64,000 nucleotides of DNA from Letharia columbiana (Eukaryota; Ascomycota; Lecanoromycetes; Lecanorales; Parmeliaceae), in the NCBI RefSeq assembly GCF_014066305.1, contig NW_023501036.1:2119501-2183500 (forward strand). Direction: 5' to 3'. A model generated the notes under the pieces. It had not been told where the DNA came from, did no database searches, and saw nothing but the letters and a program-made list of their open reading frames with translations. Both the position numbers and the translations under genes were made by a program. Positions 9,749 to 19,932 of this stretch are shown piece after piece. Position 1 is the stretch's first letter. Each line of letters starts with the position of its first letter.

Positions 9749-11167
9749 ATGAACCAATTCCAAGAATCTTCTCTGCTACATCAAGCCTTCTCCTCATTTC
9801 CAGTACAAAGTCAACAACATCTAACATTCATTCCCCAAGGACAGCAACAAGTCTCTATCAGCGACATGTCCAACGCTTCCCAGACCACCTCTGTCATTAG
9901 TGCGTTGGGAACCATAATCGGATATATCGGTTCCGAAGCTGCCACGGAAGATGTCTTTGAGAGGCTTCTGTGGCCCCAACGCTTCTTCAATGCTTTCTCC
10001 TGGCAGGACCTTCTTGAGATCGGATTACTCCATCCCATGGGTGGGCCCATGCACAAGGCTGCTCTGAACACTCTCGACAAATTTCATCGCGCTGGCCTAT
10101 TCAGAGGCCGCAATCTGGGCAACATGTTGGGAACCGCGTTTTTTCATGATACCGGTCTGAAATACAAGATGCATGATCCACCACCAGGCTCAAAGGGCAA
10201 GGAATACGTTCGCAATGGTCTATGGGTCCAAGCCGTTGCTCGTATCTCCCTTGTGGTTCAATGTCAGAAAGAGCAAAACCCAGAATCGGGCGTGAAGCCA
10301 CCGAGACTAGTCCGGGCAAGGTCGGTGGTGAATTTTCTGGAGTTGTCATATGTAGATGGAACAACGGACCCGCGAAAGACGGTGAGATATGACACTGGGT
10401 CTACTAGCTGTCGAACTCTCCTGGCCATCGTCTGGAGCGAAATCACTGGGCTGGTTGTTGGCGGTTTCGCTGTGGGGTATTGGCGATCATACTTTAGCTT
10501 TCTATGGTTCCTCCCTCTGGCATTGAAGCTGTTGAGCGCATTCTTCACGATACAACGAGAAGCTCTCCTTACAAAGCCAACGGAGAAAGAAGCGGATGGA
10601 GAAGAAACCAAACGTTTTGAGGTTAACACTCACGGCCACGGTTTCCTCGTCATCGAAGGCAAAGAATCGGCCGTCTTGCAATTCTTCAGACACTACGGTC
10701 ATCCTATCCGCAATCGCGCGCGCGAAATTGCCCAGATCTCCATCGTCGTTGCATTCGGCCTCGCATTTCCAATAGGCTTGATGTGCTCGCTCATATGGAT
10801 GCCCGTCGGACTGCAATACGTCTGGCTTGGATACCAACTTTACGCTACTCTGGCCATGTATATCCACCGCTTCACCAAAGCTCATCAATGGGCGAGAACC
10901 GAAGCGAGGCTTGCACAGAAGTTTGCCACGGGCAACAATGAAGAGCGTGTCGCGTACCTGCAGGATGAGCGTGGCAATACGGTTATGGGGAAACTGACGA
11001 GGATATACGTTGGTAATTATGGTGAGGGGCAACAGGTACTCAAGGATTTCTTGCATGGGAAACCAAAGGAAATCCGGAAAGGGAAGAGCGACCACGACCT
11101 TCACGAATCGGAGAGCTCTGATACATTGAAGAGCACTCCCGAGGACTCTGACGATAGCAATGCCTGA
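9749..11167 (+). CDS. Multi-pass membrane protein, unknown function
   Basis: A fungal membrane protein of about 472 aa from the ATG at 9749. The frame is open to an earlier ATG at 9620, which would give 515 aa; the later start is chosen because the extension reads like 5' leader. Hydrophobic segments occur near ITGLVVGGFAVGYW, the following SFLWFLPLALKLL, then ISIVVAFGLAFPIGLMCSLI and VWLGYQLYATLAMY, which suggests four or more spans in the C-terminal half. The N-terminal half is soluble, with a conserved-looking WPQRFFNAFSWQDLLEIG segment. The tail is acidic and Ser-rich (SESSDTLKS..EDSDDS). I do not recognise the family. No intron is needed. Confidence 0.7.
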   Translation: MNQFQESSLLHQAFSSFPVQSQQHLTFIPQGQQQVSISDMSNASQTTSVISALGTIIGYIGSEAATEDVFERLLWPQRFFNAFSWQDLLEIGLLHPMGGPMHKAALNTLDKFHRAGLFRGRNLGNMLGTAFFHDTGLKYKMHDPPPGSKGKEYVRNGLWVQAVARISLVVQCQKEQNPESGVKPPRLVRARSVVNFLELSYVDGTTDPRKTVRYDTGSTSCRTLLAIVWSEITGLVVGGFAVGYWRSYFSFLWFLPLALKLLSAFFTIQREALLTKPTEKEADGEETKRFEVNTHGHGFLVIEGKESAVLQFFRHYGHPIRNRAREIAQISIVVAFGLAFPIGLMCSLIWMPVGLQYVWLGYQLYATLAMYIHRFTKAHQWARTEARLAQKFATGNNEERVAYLQDERGNTVMGKLTRIYVGNYGEGQQVLKDFLHGKPKEIRKGKSDHDLHESESSDTLKSTPEDSDDSNA

Positions 11168-11380
11168 TGCAGTGCCTACGACTGAGGGCTATGATGCTGC
11201 ACGTATCGACTGGAAGAGAAATGGAGATTCTTTCAGCATCGAGTGGTACCACATCGATCATTTCACACGAGGTCTAAGTATGAATATTCTCTATCATTCG
11301 AACTCAGTGACTGTCTTTTTTGTTGACTTAGCAAGCGTCGCAGATAATGTTTGCTTGAGCGTCTGGTTGCAAAACGAGAA

Positions 11381-11580
11381 ATGTACAGATGATTGAAGGC
11401 TATTACAAGGTTGACAGTGACGCAACGTCAAAAGTGTTGCGCGAAGAAGTGTCTTTGCTATCATCGTCATGTTGTGAGGAATGTACAGATAGCTGAAAGC
11501 TATTACCCGGTTCACAGTGAGACAACTTCAAATATGCTGCACGAAGACATGACATTACGATCATTGCGATGCTATCAAAT
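11381..11580. repeat. Two diverged 100-bp tandem units
   Basis: Units start at 11381 and 11481, each with atgtacagat and then (a/g)gctattac, a run around acagtga and gaagac/gaagaag, at about 75% identity by eye. The spacing is exactly 100 bp. No convincing coding frame spans them. They lie 3' of the membrane protein gene. Confidence 0.65.
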
Positions 11581-11641
11581 ATATCATTCCATGCAATGAA
11601 CACAAGCTCGTGTAAACCCAAAAACCACGGCTCAAGCAACA

Positions 11642-12157
11642 ATGCATCACGAACACCCGACCATTTTCCTAACCCACGGCTCTCAACCAGTCCAACTCAC
11701 CGCACGAGCATCAATCCATGCGCCCGGCGCATCGAACCCCGTCCCGTCAAAAGCATCAGCAGTATCCACTCCACGTCAACCCATCCCCCAACTCCTTCGC
11801 GCGCCCGGGAGTCCCAAAATGCCCCAGCCCAGATCCATCCCACGATCCACCAACACAGAGTTCAGCCTCACCGCGAGCGGTCCGCTGACGAGTCTAGCCC
11901 CTGGCGAACCTGACCTGGATGATGGCGATGCTCTTTGGCGCAGCACAAACGATGTCTTGAATTCATTGATGCAGTGCCCCGTAGATAGCGCCCCCATTGG
12001 TAGGCACGAGGAACGCGTAGGAGTGTCTTGCACATTATCATTATCATTTGATTTTGCAAGCTATCAGGGAGGGAGGGACGGCGAGTTGGCAACTCGCCAC
12101 AGTGGGACCGGTGTCACAGGGGTACGCCCCAGTTTCAGGACCCCTGCAAGGGGGTAG
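11642..12157 (+). CDS. Possible proline-rich hypothetical protein
   Basis: An open frame of 171 codons, of which the first 120 look most protein-like: Pro/Ser/Ala-rich, ending with an acidic segment (GEPDLDDGDALW) and a helix-like DVLNSLM. No domain or partner is recognisable. The tail beyond about 12020 has repetitive base composition and may be non-coding, so the true end may lie at an intron or earlier stop. It could be a spurious frame in Pro-codon-rich DNA. Confidence 0.3.
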   Translation: MHHEHPTIFLTHGSQPVQLTARASIHAPGASNPVPSKASAVSTPRQPIPQLLRAPGSPKMPQPRSIPRSTNTEFSLTASGPLTSLAPGEPDLDDGDALWRSTNDVLNSLMQCPVDSAPIGRHEERVGVSCTLSLSFDFASYQGGRDGELATRHSGTGVTGVRPSFRTPARG

Positions 12158-13090
12158 GAGACACCCTGTTTCGCACCTGTCAATGGCTCTCATCTTATTG
12201 CATACCATTGCCCTCCCCCCCCACCCAACCGCGCCCGTATAGTACATAGCTAGCTACCAATTCACTCCAGGTCTATGGGAGTTTTCGGCGCCGGGGTTCG
12301 AGAAGTCTGCCTGTTCGGGCTTGTTATCCCCGGCGTGGGAGCGCCCAACCACTTGGTCACATCCTGTGTGCCTCCTGTTTGGATATGTGACGGGTGGTTT
12401 TCATGGATGGGATAGCTAAAAGTGCATATTCATGGAATGCGGACTAAATATCCACAACAATCAATACCCACAATCCCCAAACACGCTTCCAGAATCCATC
12501 ATCCCCCCACGGATCGCAAAAGCCTCTTTGCGCGCGAAGGTCTCTCGTCGCATCTCAGCGCCCATGCCATACTGGCTCAAACCAGGCCAGCGGCGTCTAG
12601 AAATGCGGACCGGCAACAGCACCGACGAACCCAACGTTTCTCACCATCGCAAGGGCTGCAACCGTGAATGTAGGCACAGACTCCGAAAAAGCACGCGCGT
12701 CCCTCGGAACCTCGTCCGCGCCGACTTCCAGTCTGGCCATCCGTGCTTTACGGGGATAGGTCAAATATACGAAGACACGCGGTTCATTCGCGAGGTCGAA
12801 TCTGGATGAGTGGCCGGCCGGCCGCCTGCGTGTTGAGGTTGTTGGGGTTTGCGCTGTCGGCTGGATTGCTCTTGATCGGTAGGGGTAAGATCGAGGATAC
12901 TTACATCGTCCCTGATTCTCTTCCTCTCACGGAGAGGACCTCATCATTGGATATTGAAAAGCGTGAGCTTTCTCTACGCTGCTGCAATACCTATGACGGG
13001 GATCGCGAGACCCATATGCGGTTTCTCGACGTCTTTATGTGTATACACGTGGAGATGTGGTATATGGGAATTTGTTCACGTATTCTATCT
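12158..13090. other. No supported gene
   Basis: Several overlapping short frames on the plus strand (for example 12432-12809) lack domains and credible splice structure. I see nothing else. Confidence 0.4.
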
Positions 13091-14227
13091 CTGCATTGCT
13101 AACCAAAGAAGCCTTCGAGATGATGCCATCCATCCTTTCCTCCATCCAAGCGAGGCTTGAGAGAAGAATCGACACCATCCTTCGACGAATGAGAAACCAG
13201 CCAAACACAATTCCCGATTCGATGACAAAATCCAACACCATGAGCCTCTATTTGGAGTATCATTAGTCCGGCATTGAAACGCTCGTTGCCGAACTCACAC
13301 CGACCAAGGAGAAACACACCCAGATCAACATCTTTACATTGGTCGGCGATTGACTGGGCTCGTTGGTGCTGGCGGTCCCCATCTTGTAGATTGACATCAT
13401 TCAAGACTTCAAGCTTCGGCGACTGGCTTTCGAAACCGTGTACCGCGATCCAGGGCAATCATTTGGACCGATGGAATTGAGCAACGGTGCATCCTCCAGG
13501 CCGACTTGAGGATCGTCCTTGCGTATTCGAGCCGTCAACTTCTTCCCAAGCACCTTGGAGAGTAGGGAACGGGCAGGCCTTCCCTGATAGGTATGCCCAA
13601 GTGTTGCCTCCCGACGAGTTTGGACAAGCGCTCATCCTGAAATCTCCAGTACTCGCACAACTGTTCATACATGCGGAACCGGCGAGCCCGGTAGCTTTGG
13701 CGCATCGTCATTCCGCGCAGATACCCGGAAGAGCTCGTGGATATCCTAGGCCAAAGTCACACTGCGAATCTCGTTCACTGGGGCGGGTCAAGCTGCTTTT
13801 GAGGGCCCATCCAGTGCATTCAAAGGATCTTCTCCTTTTCTGGAAGCAAGCCTCCACCAGCTCCGATATTCCGGGAGATTGCTCGGTTCAAAGTATTCAT
13901 TTCGACGCCACACATGTCATCAAGGAAAAAAGTGCCGGCCCATCTGATGCGCACCAATCTTTCCCTGAGTTACGAGCAAAATCAATTGGAGACCTCCTCA
14001 TCAGCGTATTTGGAGAAGCCTTGCGTGTGCTTCTAGTAGGGAGTATGACTTCCACGGCAAGGGGCCACAAGAAGGATACTCGCATAGGACTTATAGTGAC
14101 CGATCGACACGATGATGATGATACCTACTGGCTTCGTACTGGTGTATGCCTATGGGAAACACCTTCCGAAAATCCATCTACTGGGGAATACCCGAATTGG
14201 CATCGGGTTCAATGCCTTTTAGGGTAG
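13091..14227 (+). pseudogene. Degraded HET-type gene (C-terminal relic)
   Basis: The plus strand carries fragments of a HET-type protein broken by stop codons (for example after 13260 and near 13350). The clearest parts are at about 13600-13670, where DEFGQALILKSPVLAQ matches the equivalent position (ELNDQLGAALLVKDPILSQ) of the HET locus at 17.1-18.9 kb. The C-terminal part near 14090-14150 (R-x-G-L-I-V-T-D-R then W-L-R-T-G-V-C-L-W-E) matches the C-termini of both other HET genes. No SYTWG or WID-CID block is found upstream, so the HET domain proper is lost. The last 246 codons are open (13487-14227) and could still be transcribed. Confidence 0.55.
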
Positions 14228-14474
14228 TGCATTTTTCGAACTAACACATTTCTATAAAAAAAAGTCACTCCAACAGAGTTGCCACAAAATTCATCCGCAT
14301 GGAATTCCTGATAGGAGAAGTTGACATCACAGTCATCTTTTGGTAGCCAGCAAAAGTATTTCAAATAACAATGATGTGCAAAGACACTCCAAGGCGATCC
14401 TTTCGTGCCCATGAGGGCGTCATAGGGCACTGCATAGTTTGAGACATCGTTCGTGCTGCGCCATAAGAGGGTTG

Positions 14475-15784
14475 CTAGTATCCAGGTCTAAAGCTCAACT
14501 CAGGTTCGCTGAGGCTTAGACATGTCAGCGGACCTCGGTAAGGCCGAAATCGTGGTTTCCATAAACAGCTGATATTTTTGACGGGGTTCGACATACCTTC
14601 TGACTCAAACCGGGCGCATGAGTTGATCCTCGTGCGGTGACTGTACAACGGTGAACCAACCGTCTCCGTGGGAGGAAACTCTATCCTTTCGCTATTATCC
14701 AAAGTATCAACACTGCGCAACACCATCTCGTTCGAATGAGGTTCATGCGCACCCTGGAGACTCACGCCGCTACGGACGTAAGCGATCTTGCAGAGTGATA
14801 CTGCGACGCGAACTTCCTTCTCCGGCACGAGCACGAGCCCGGGTTGGAGCTCTCCCGCGAAAGCTGCTACATCACCATCTTCAGGCGCGATATCCATCAC
14901 CGCCTTGATTGGAAGGTTACATGGTCTCTCGCTTGATCGCAAAATTCCAGTCTCGTATATCTTGACACTGGCATTAGGCCTAATCTCCCACTGCAACAAA
15001 GATGGGTGGTCGATCATATCTTGATACCAACCTTCGACCAAGCCCGAGTCTTGTGCAGTATCAACAAAGAATCTCCTGGGGACCCAAACGATAACATTGA
15101 GCCTGAGACTTCGTTCAAAGGTACGGTTAAACCGAATGGTTTGAATGACATGTAGAACAATGACTCCATCTTTTCTGCAGCTTCGCAGACAAATTTCAGA
15201 GGAAAGCTCCAAGCACAATGTCAGTATCTGGGGGAAGATCTCCGTACATCTCGACATGTCTTCTGTGCCAGCTGGTCACTCCAACAACCGACATGATGGC
15301 TTCAGCACGTCTCTCACGACATGTACGTGTCTGGCCCAACCCAAGAACGACAACGCGCGTAGCCCTGTTTCCCAGGCCGAATACTACTCGTTGCATACTG
15401 AGAAATCGTCCGGCACCTTGTGGCGAATTGGTGAAATGAATGCGCTCCCAGAAAAACGCCTCCCTGTTAACCCCAAAACAGCGATAAAGATTGACCAAGT
15501 GTAATGACAGGATTGGGTACTATGGAGGACGCCTGCCAATGTTTGTCACAACATATGACATCGGGGCATAGGCAAGCTTCTTATACCGTTCAGAACGAGG
15601 AAAACCAAAGGGCCAAATCCTCGGAGTCGACAATCAGGTCGATATTGGCTTCAGCCTCGTCGCTAGCTTGCTGCAAAAGCTCTTCTGCCTCGTAGTAGTC
15701 TTTCTGATGACAACGGTGTAAATAGTTCACACAGAGCCAGCGAGCTGCGACCTGAGTGTTTAGCCAGTGATAGATTGTTCTCAT
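14475..15784 (-). pseudogene. Unrecognised gene, multi-part, probably broken
   Basis: Three minus-strand blocks read like one protein. Block 1 starts at the ATG at 15784 (WLCVNYLHRCHQKDYYEAEELLQQ) and runs to 15590. At about 15600, in a short T-run, the frame slips to one encoding YKKLAYAPMSYVVTNIG. Block 2 is 15460-15196. Block 3 (15257-14475) is the longest, 260 codons, with RRFFVDTAQDSGLVEGWYQD and later basic segments. I could not define introns that join all parts, and one single-base shift seems needed. No family is recognised. It may be a real intron-containing gene with an assembly error or a decaying gene. Confidence 0.4.
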
Positions 15785-17148
15785 CCAAGCTATGCATGCG
15801 GAGGCGTTAGTACTGCGGGGTGACTATAGCAGAAGGTCGTACTGTAGTCTTGATTACCGAAGATTGGTAATCTCCTCTGCTAACGTACTAATCAAAGGTG
15901 ACCAGGTGGTCCAATGGCACTAAGACTTTGAACTCCTGCAAAGGCCATTTCTTTTTTTGGACCACCTGCCCCAAGCGTGGCTAATACATATATAATCAGG
16001 GGCTTCCTTAAGCTCTTCGACAATCACAGTTCGTTCGTTGCTCACATCCCACAAGAAATAAGGCCTCCCATTTTATTATTCCTTATCTCCAGCCAAGGAA
16101 AGGCTTCAACGCAAGCTGGAGTACTTGTATCAAGCAAACGAGCTAGAAATATTGAAGCTTGTGGCTGCTTGTGGTCTGAGGGTCCCGAAGATAAGATATG
16201 CATCTATTTTGCATGTGACAAACATGCACTACGTGCTGTAAAGCAGCATATTGAGTATAAATGTCGGGTTGAGCCTGCACCAGTCCGAGGAAGGTGTGAA
16301 ATTTTTTTGGGCTGGAGAACCTGCGACTCGTGTACGAACTTGAGTGGGAACAGGAGAAACACGTGTGTATGATATGTAGATTGCTTGAGCCCTGCAACCT
16401 CACGCTCCACATTCATGTACCGATTAGCAGCTTCCGTGGCCTCTGCGGCTTTAGCCATTGATTTTCGAGCCGGACTTCAACAGGAATCTAGCTTGATAAC
16501 TCCCACTCCACCATTCGAGGAGAACTCGAAAAGAGTTGATTTGAGAGACTGAAGCCTTTAATCTGAACTGCTTCGAGACCAAAACCCTGCGCGAGGAGAT
16601 CTTTTATGTGAGACCAATTAGCCAATGCCCTGCGGTGTCCTTCTCCTGTGCCTGGATGATCCTCAAATTGCTTCACCTCGTCCCCAAGTGGCTCTCGCCT
16701 CCAAGCATACTCAATCCTTAAAGATAAGCAAGGGAGGCCCTTCACAGTAGTGTCATTGAGTGGAAAGCGGATCGCTAGCAAAGCATAAGACCACTAAACA
16801 CCGATGGAAGGTGGGCTGATATCTGACTGCTCATTTCAGGGATCTCCCAAAACTCCAGTCATGCAATTGATGGCTAGACTATGTGCAGCTCTGATCAGCT
16901 ATAATCGCGACGTCTCTGTGGAAGCGCTGTCCGGAAGTGCTCGTCTTGAGCGAATACTACGAACATATTGAGTTGTCTTGGTCTGGGCATCCAGGCAGCA
17001 GCATGCCAAGACCAGCTTACTAAGCAAAGATCGACAACTTGATTAGTCGTTGATGCCCACGCTCGGATCCTGCTTCTCGTTTCCTCCTGTTTCTCTCGTT
17101 GACCACGTCAGACCAAAATTCTCCTGCAGACTATGACTCATCCGAAAC
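15785..17148. other. No confident gene; contains a tRNA-Gln-like hairpin
   Basis: Short frames exist at 15977-16372 (plus; no ATG at its 5' end) and 16488-16781 (minus, 97 codons; it could be an exon remnant), but none shows a domain. The one distinct feature is the hairpin at 15903-15968, listed separately. Confidence 0.4.
15903..15968. other. Perfect 11-bp inverted repeat with tRNA-Gln-like core
   Basis: caggtggtcca (15903-15913) and its exact reverse complement (15958-15968) enclose 44 bases. The inner sequence has GGTCCAATGG, then CACTAAGACTTTGAACTCCT, which resembles the acceptor/D-arm start and the anticodon arm (TTTG loop) of a tRNA-Gln with the D-loop region missing. The T-arm is not recognisable, and a T7 run precedes the right arm. 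It is best read as a tRNA-Gln-derived relic or a small hairpin element, not a functional tRNA. Confidence 0.35.
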
Positions 17149-18851
17149 ATGCAGCCAGGGATGTTTGAGAACTCATGCCCTTGGCCACGACGGTTGCTGC
17201 ATATCCAGACCCTAACATCCTACGAATGGCGACCGGGGAACATCTATGGTGGATACCAAAATCCAAGATACAATGCTCTATCATATACATGGGGTAGATG
17301 GCAGCTTGACGAAGACAAAATGCCAGATAGTTGACGCGATCCGAGTGAAGGGGACATCTTGGAGCATTCCCCGAATCGATCCTGTTCATTTCACTGCCTG
17401 AGAAATTTGCAGCAGTAATTGCAGACACTGCCGGACCTCATCCTTCCGAAGCCGGTGTCTCTGGAGTTGACTTTCTTTGGCTGGATGTCGCCTGTATCGA
17501 CCAAACCCCCAGATCCCGCGAGAAAGCTCAGGAAATCGGTCGCCAGGCCAAGATATTCCGGGGCGCTACTCAAGTCTTCGTGTGGTTGACTACTCATGAC
17601 ATATCCTGGTATACCACCTGGGCATCCGAAATGGAGCCTCAGTTTGAGCTTATGTGCGGCCCCAAATTTCATACTGAGGTCGACGTTCGTGATTGGGCAA
17701 TGGAAGTAACAATGATTGTTGCCGACTTGCTAGCTGACCCTTGGTTCTCCTCGCTTTGGACTCTTCAAGAGACGTTCCTGTCTCCAGCAGCCGTGATAAT
17801 CCCGGGTGACGCAATGAAGAGCAGTATTGACCTCTGTCGTCTCAGTTTTATCAGTGAGACCCTGCAATCAATCAAGGATGCTTTGGGCTATGATGACAAG
17901 ATACGGGAAGCCGATGAAGAGTGTGGCTTAGGTGCTATGATTGACCTGACTGGGCTTCTTGTGTGCCTCGATCAGGATTCGATGGGCTTGTTGACGGCTG
18001 CAGGACATCGAACCACTCGCCACGAGGAAGACCGTGTGTACGGAATTATGCAAGTTTTTGAACTTCAACTTGGTAATTCGGCCCCTGGTATCGATGAAAA
18101 TCGTGCTTTCAGCTTGGAAGAGCTTAACGATCAGTTGGGCGCAGCATTATTGGTAAAAGACCCTATATTGAGCCAGATGTATATCTATCAGGGTAAAGTT
18201 GAGCCAAGAAAGGGCTGGCGATTAGCCAGATGTTCCATCGTTCCCTCTGAGTCAAAGGTTTTCTATCATCGCAAGCGGGCTCAACCCACAGTCGAGAATC
18301 GTGCAACGCTATCTTGTCAACGGTTAGAGGCTTCCCTCTGGGGCAAATTCTCAGGACCGATGATATCATTTCGAGTTTTCGCACAGCGTCTTTTGCACGA
18401 TTGGCCGAACGCATGGTCTTACGGGGGCGCGACTATATTGCTTGACAAGGAAATTCTCGACGAATGCCCTGAAGAATACCGTGCGACCAATCTCTCCCGG
18501 GCTGCATTTTTGGCGCCTTATACACCAGAGGTGACAATTTTGCTTTTGGGATTACAAAGTGAACTCAAGAGCGAAGGCGAAAAGGGTCGTAGATCAGCGG
18601 TTGGATTGCTCCTACACCGGTCTTCGGATCTGGCATTAAAGACTGCGACGGAACCCGAAATTTGGAAGCGTGTTGGTCTCTTTATATGGAGTGTCGACTC
18701 GGAACGGCTAGAAGAGGAATCAATCCGCAGCAACGAACCTTTCAAACTACTCGCGAAATCTATTGAGAACTCTAAGACTATAACCAAACACCTTCCTTAC
18801 CTGAAGGGCGAAGGCCCTGAGTGGAAGGATGCCTCAGGGTTGTATGGGTAG
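17149..18851 (+). pseudogene. HET-domain gene with two 1-base frameshifts
   Basis: A close structural relative of the intact HET gene at 7.4-9.2 kb. The first frame (ATG at 17149) encodes RRLLHIQTLTSYEWRPGNIY and NALSYTWGRW. It then shifts at about 17328-17330 to a frame with VDAIRVKGTSWSIPRIDPVH, and again at about 17397-17399 to the frame that stays open to 18851. That last frame holds FLWLDVACIDQ, EIGRQAKIFRGATQVFVWL, DPWFSSLWTLQE, DRVYGIMQVFELQLGNS and WKRVGLFIWS. Each shift is one extra base and no GT..AG intron fits. The downstream 480 codons are undamaged, so the loss is recent or the two bases are assembly errors. As it stands the protein would stop inside the HET domain. Confidence 0.85.
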
Positions 18852-19719
18852 CTCCAGGTCATGTCACACGATGAGTTCTAGGTTACAAAAGTGCCACTCA
18901 TCAAGCCCTAGACTCCTCTCGTGGCGTTCATCTGCATTCCTATTACCAGAACTTATATATTACTTTGATCACATCGTTTACCCATTGGATGCGGGTACAA
19001 CTTATGACAGCCTCGGCGAGCGCCCTCGTTGTTCGATGTGGAAATAAACAGCTCGTTCTGTGGTTCGCCCGGGGGCGCTGGTTTTGTGGAGAAGTTGAGT
19101 ACCACGAGGATGCCTTTATTCCTGAACGTCTTATTCAATACATTGATCTCCAGGACTGATAGCAATCTGGCTTCTTCGCTAGTTACTCATACTTCATCCT
19201 TGAGTCTTTGGGATTTTCAAGTTGGAGGTTGACACTATAAGACGAATTTAGGAGACCACACTTCCATCACGATGGTCGACAATCCTAGTCCCCATGATAT
19301 TCGCGCGCAGCAATTGCTCGTTCAGGTCCAAAAAAGCATCCCCTAGCGCGCTGCGCATGCTGCATTACCAACCGTATCCCAAGCAGTGCGAACAAACGTA
19401 GTCGAACACAGCGCTACGGAGTCCACATTCCCGTTCACACCCCCCAATGACGGCCATCAAATCTCCAACTCGTCCCATCGGCATGAGGGACCGTCCGCGA
19501 CCTGATCGGCTCCAGAAGAGTGCAATACTAGTCACATTGGCAGTCCCGGCCATGTGTGGGTATCAAGGTGTGACGGTCCCTCTAGCGAGTGGACCGACCT
19601 GGCGGAAGTCGATCGCGCACTGTAGTCGCAGAGGCAATGGTCGCCGCATCGAAGATGTATGCCTACATCTCTAACGGTCGAGGCGATGCCACTAGATTTT
19701 CAACGCGGGAACCGACTTC
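18852..19719. other. Intergenic, nothing supported
   Basis: Only short frames without domains are present between the HET gene and the small secreted protein gene. Confidence 0.45.
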
Positions 19720-19932
19720 TCATGGGCTGCAGTAGACCTGGACATTCGCCTTGCAGGTGTAGATACCATTTTGGAGAGCGGTGTACCCGTAATGACATTC
19801 TGAGCAGTCGATGAAAGAGATACCGCTCTGGCTTGCGAGTGGGCCCCTTGCGACGGGGACTACGGCTGGCATTGGAGCAGCGAGAGCAGTTGGAAGAAGA
19901 GGGAGGAGACGGAGGAAGATAGAGGCCTTCAT
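19720..19932 (-). CDS. Small secreted protein, effector-like
   Basis: A 70-aa protein starting at the ATG at 19932. Residues 1-20 form a signal peptide (MKASIFLRLLPLLPTALA, then AP). The mature part is about 50 residues with four cysteines (DCSEC, YTCK, YCSP), enough for two disulfides, and aromatic/Gly residues in between. A TATAAAG-like box lies about 75 bp upstream on the coding strand (near 20005). The frame extends 36 codons upstream, but those look like leader. Such short Cys-containing secreted proteins are common as fungal effectors or antimicrobial peptides; nothing here assigns a target. Confidence 0.7.
   Translation of the reverse strand: MKASIFLRLLPLLPTALAAPMPAVVPVARGPLASQSGISFIDCSECHYGYTALQNGIYTCKANVQVYCSP

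Noticed and set aside
15977..16372. 131-codon plus-strand frame as a gene
   Set aside because: It begins with GTG, not ATG, and has no domain or splice support.
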